A DNA stretch of 64,000 nt from Pseudorhodoferax sp032153935 (GTDB taxonomy: Bacteria > Pseudomonadota > Gammaproteobacteria > Burkholderiales > Burkholderiaceae_C): NCBI RefSeq assembly GCF_964253035.1, contig NZ_CAXUQL020000001.1, positions 1-64,000 of the forward strand, in the 5' to 3' direction. Position 1 is the first letter of the stretch. Each line of letters begins with the position of its first letter. The position numbers were made by a program, and so were the translations under genes. Below, in pieces: positions 63,195-64,000 of the stretch. A model generated the notes under the pieces. That model had not been told where the DNA came from. It did not search any database and was given only the letters and a program-made list of their open reading frames with translations.

Positions 63195-64000
63195 TCTCTG
63201 TCCCCACTGGTCACCAAGAACAATGCGCTGGCCGCCGATGCGCGCTCGCTGGACACGCTGAAGGCCCAGGCCGGCAAGGACGGCGCCGGCGCCGTCAAGG
63301 AAGCCGCCAAGCAGCTCGAATCGCTGTTCATGCGCGAGCTGATCAAGAGCATGCGCGACGCGACCATGAAGTCCGGCCTGCTCGACAGCCCGCAGAGCGA
63401 GATCAGCTCGGACCTGCTGGACCAGCAGCTGTCGGTCTCCATGTCCGGCCTGCCGGGCGGGCTGTCGGCCGCCATCGAGCGCCAGCTCTCGCGCCACACC
63501 GTGGCCATGGACAACACGCGCGTGCTGCCGCCGTCCGACGACGCCGGCAAGGTCTCGCGCGCCACACCGGCCAGTGCCGGCAGCGCCAAGCACGGCTTCG
63601 TGCAGCGGCACCAGGAGGCGGCCGAGCGCATCGAGCAGCAAAGCGGCATCCCGGCCCACTACATGATGGGCCAGGCCGCGCACGAGACCGGCTGGGGCAG
63701 GCGCGAGATCAAGAACGCCGACGGCAGCCCCTCGTTCAACCTGTTCGGCATCAAGGCCGGCCCGGGCTGGACCGGCAAGGTGGCCGAGGTGACGACCACT
63801 GAATACGTCAACGGCGAGGCGCGCAAGGTCAAGGCCAAGTTCCGCGCCTACGACTCCTACGAGGATTCGTTCCGCGACTACGCGAACATGATCACCAACA
63901 GCCCGCGCTACGAGAAGGTGCTGACCAAGACGGCCTCGCCGATGGCCTTCGCCACCGAGCTCAAGCGCGCCGGCTACGCCACCGACCCCGACTATGCGGG
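63192..64000 (+). CDS. flgJ: Flagellar rod-capping muramidase FlgJ, 3' end beyond window
   Basis: 269 codons visible, cut by the window end. FlgJ caps the growing rod and locally hydrolyses peptidoglycan. N-terminal rod-binding part with KEAAKQLESLFMRELIKSMR; a linker; then the glucosaminidase domain with HYMMGQAAHETGWGRREI, which holds the catalytic Glu, and NLFGIKAGPGWTGKVAEV. ATG at 63192 sits in the right-hand TGACATG of the interspersed repeat. Confidence 0.95.
   Translation, partial: MSLSPLVTKNNALAADARSLDTLKAQAGKDGAGAVKEAAKQLESLFMRELIKSMRDATMKSGLLDSPQSEISSDLLDQQLSVSMSGLPGGLSAAIERQLSRHTVAMDNTRVLPPSDDAGKVSRATPASAGSAKHGFVQRHQEAAERIEQQSGIPAHYMMGQAAHETGWGRREIKNADGSPSFNLFGIKAGPGWTGKVAEVTTTEYVNGEARKVKAKFRAYDSYEDSFRDYANMITNSPRYEKVLTKTASPMAFATELKRAGYATDPDYA

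Overview
The window is GC-rich, almost gap-free bacterial chromosome. Gene order (cheA cluster, fliFGHIJKLMNOPQR, fliDST, motAB-cheYZ-flhBAFG-fliA, flgMN, flgA, flgBCDEFGHIJ), the CheZ/FliT/FlgN complement and the style of intercistronic repeats point to a motile beta-proteobacterium of the Burkholderiales, most likely Comamonadaceae (inference; no 16S or marker gene is present). No tRNA, rRNA, CRISPR array, integrase or transposase gene was seen.

Layout. 1-3.8 kb: an ABC-F ATPase (uup) and a phospholipase D-family lipoprotein. 3.8-10 kb (minus): a chemotaxis operon running cheZ-like, cheY, cheA, cheW, cheR, cheD, cheB. 10.1-12.9 kb: a soluble hybrid histidine kinase, a NarL-type regulator and an aldo/keto reductase. 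12.8-24.6 kb (minus): fliF to fliR with alkB coupled to the end. 24.7-30.3 kb: fliE, fliT, fliS, fliD and two divergent flagellin genes with their control region. 30.4-32.5 kb: a three-gene unit whose first gene has two in-frame stops. 32.5-45.3 kb (minus): a glycan island of seven overlapping genes, led by a 2520-residue protein with four TPR-plus-OGT (GT41-type) modules and followed by genes for a CDP-linked, C-methylated, O-methylated deoxyhexose. 45.6-55 kb (plus): motA-motB-cheY-cheZ-flhB-flhA-flhF-flhG-like-fliA. 55-56.6 kb (minus): flgN, flgM, flgA. 56.8 kb to the end (plus): flgB to flgJ, the last cut by the window edge.

How it fits together. The window encodes nearly the whole flagellum: export gate, ATPase complex, C-ring, rod, hook, filament, stator, chaperones, sigma28/anti-sigma28, and the cytoplasmic chemotaxis pathway. 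Missing are the master regulator, receptors and hook-filament junction proteins. The glycan island next to the flagellins most simply reads as a flagellin glycosylation system: a multi-domain O-linked glycosyltransferase plus enzymes making an unusual CDP-sugar. This is inference from position and families.

Most notable observations: a 186-bp interspersed repeat present twice, each time exactly between two coupled flagellar genes with a 7-bp duplication of the stop/start junction; the four-module OGT protein with homogenised internal DNA; a second, divergent CheZ-like protein carrying the catalytic Asp-x-x-x-Gln motif and sharing its C-terminal tail with CheD; a flagellin leader able to form two exclusive RNA pairings at the ribosome binding site; three promoters sharing an FlhDC-box-like architecture; an FlhG-position protein without a P-loop; and a dehydrogenase gene with two nonsense codons.
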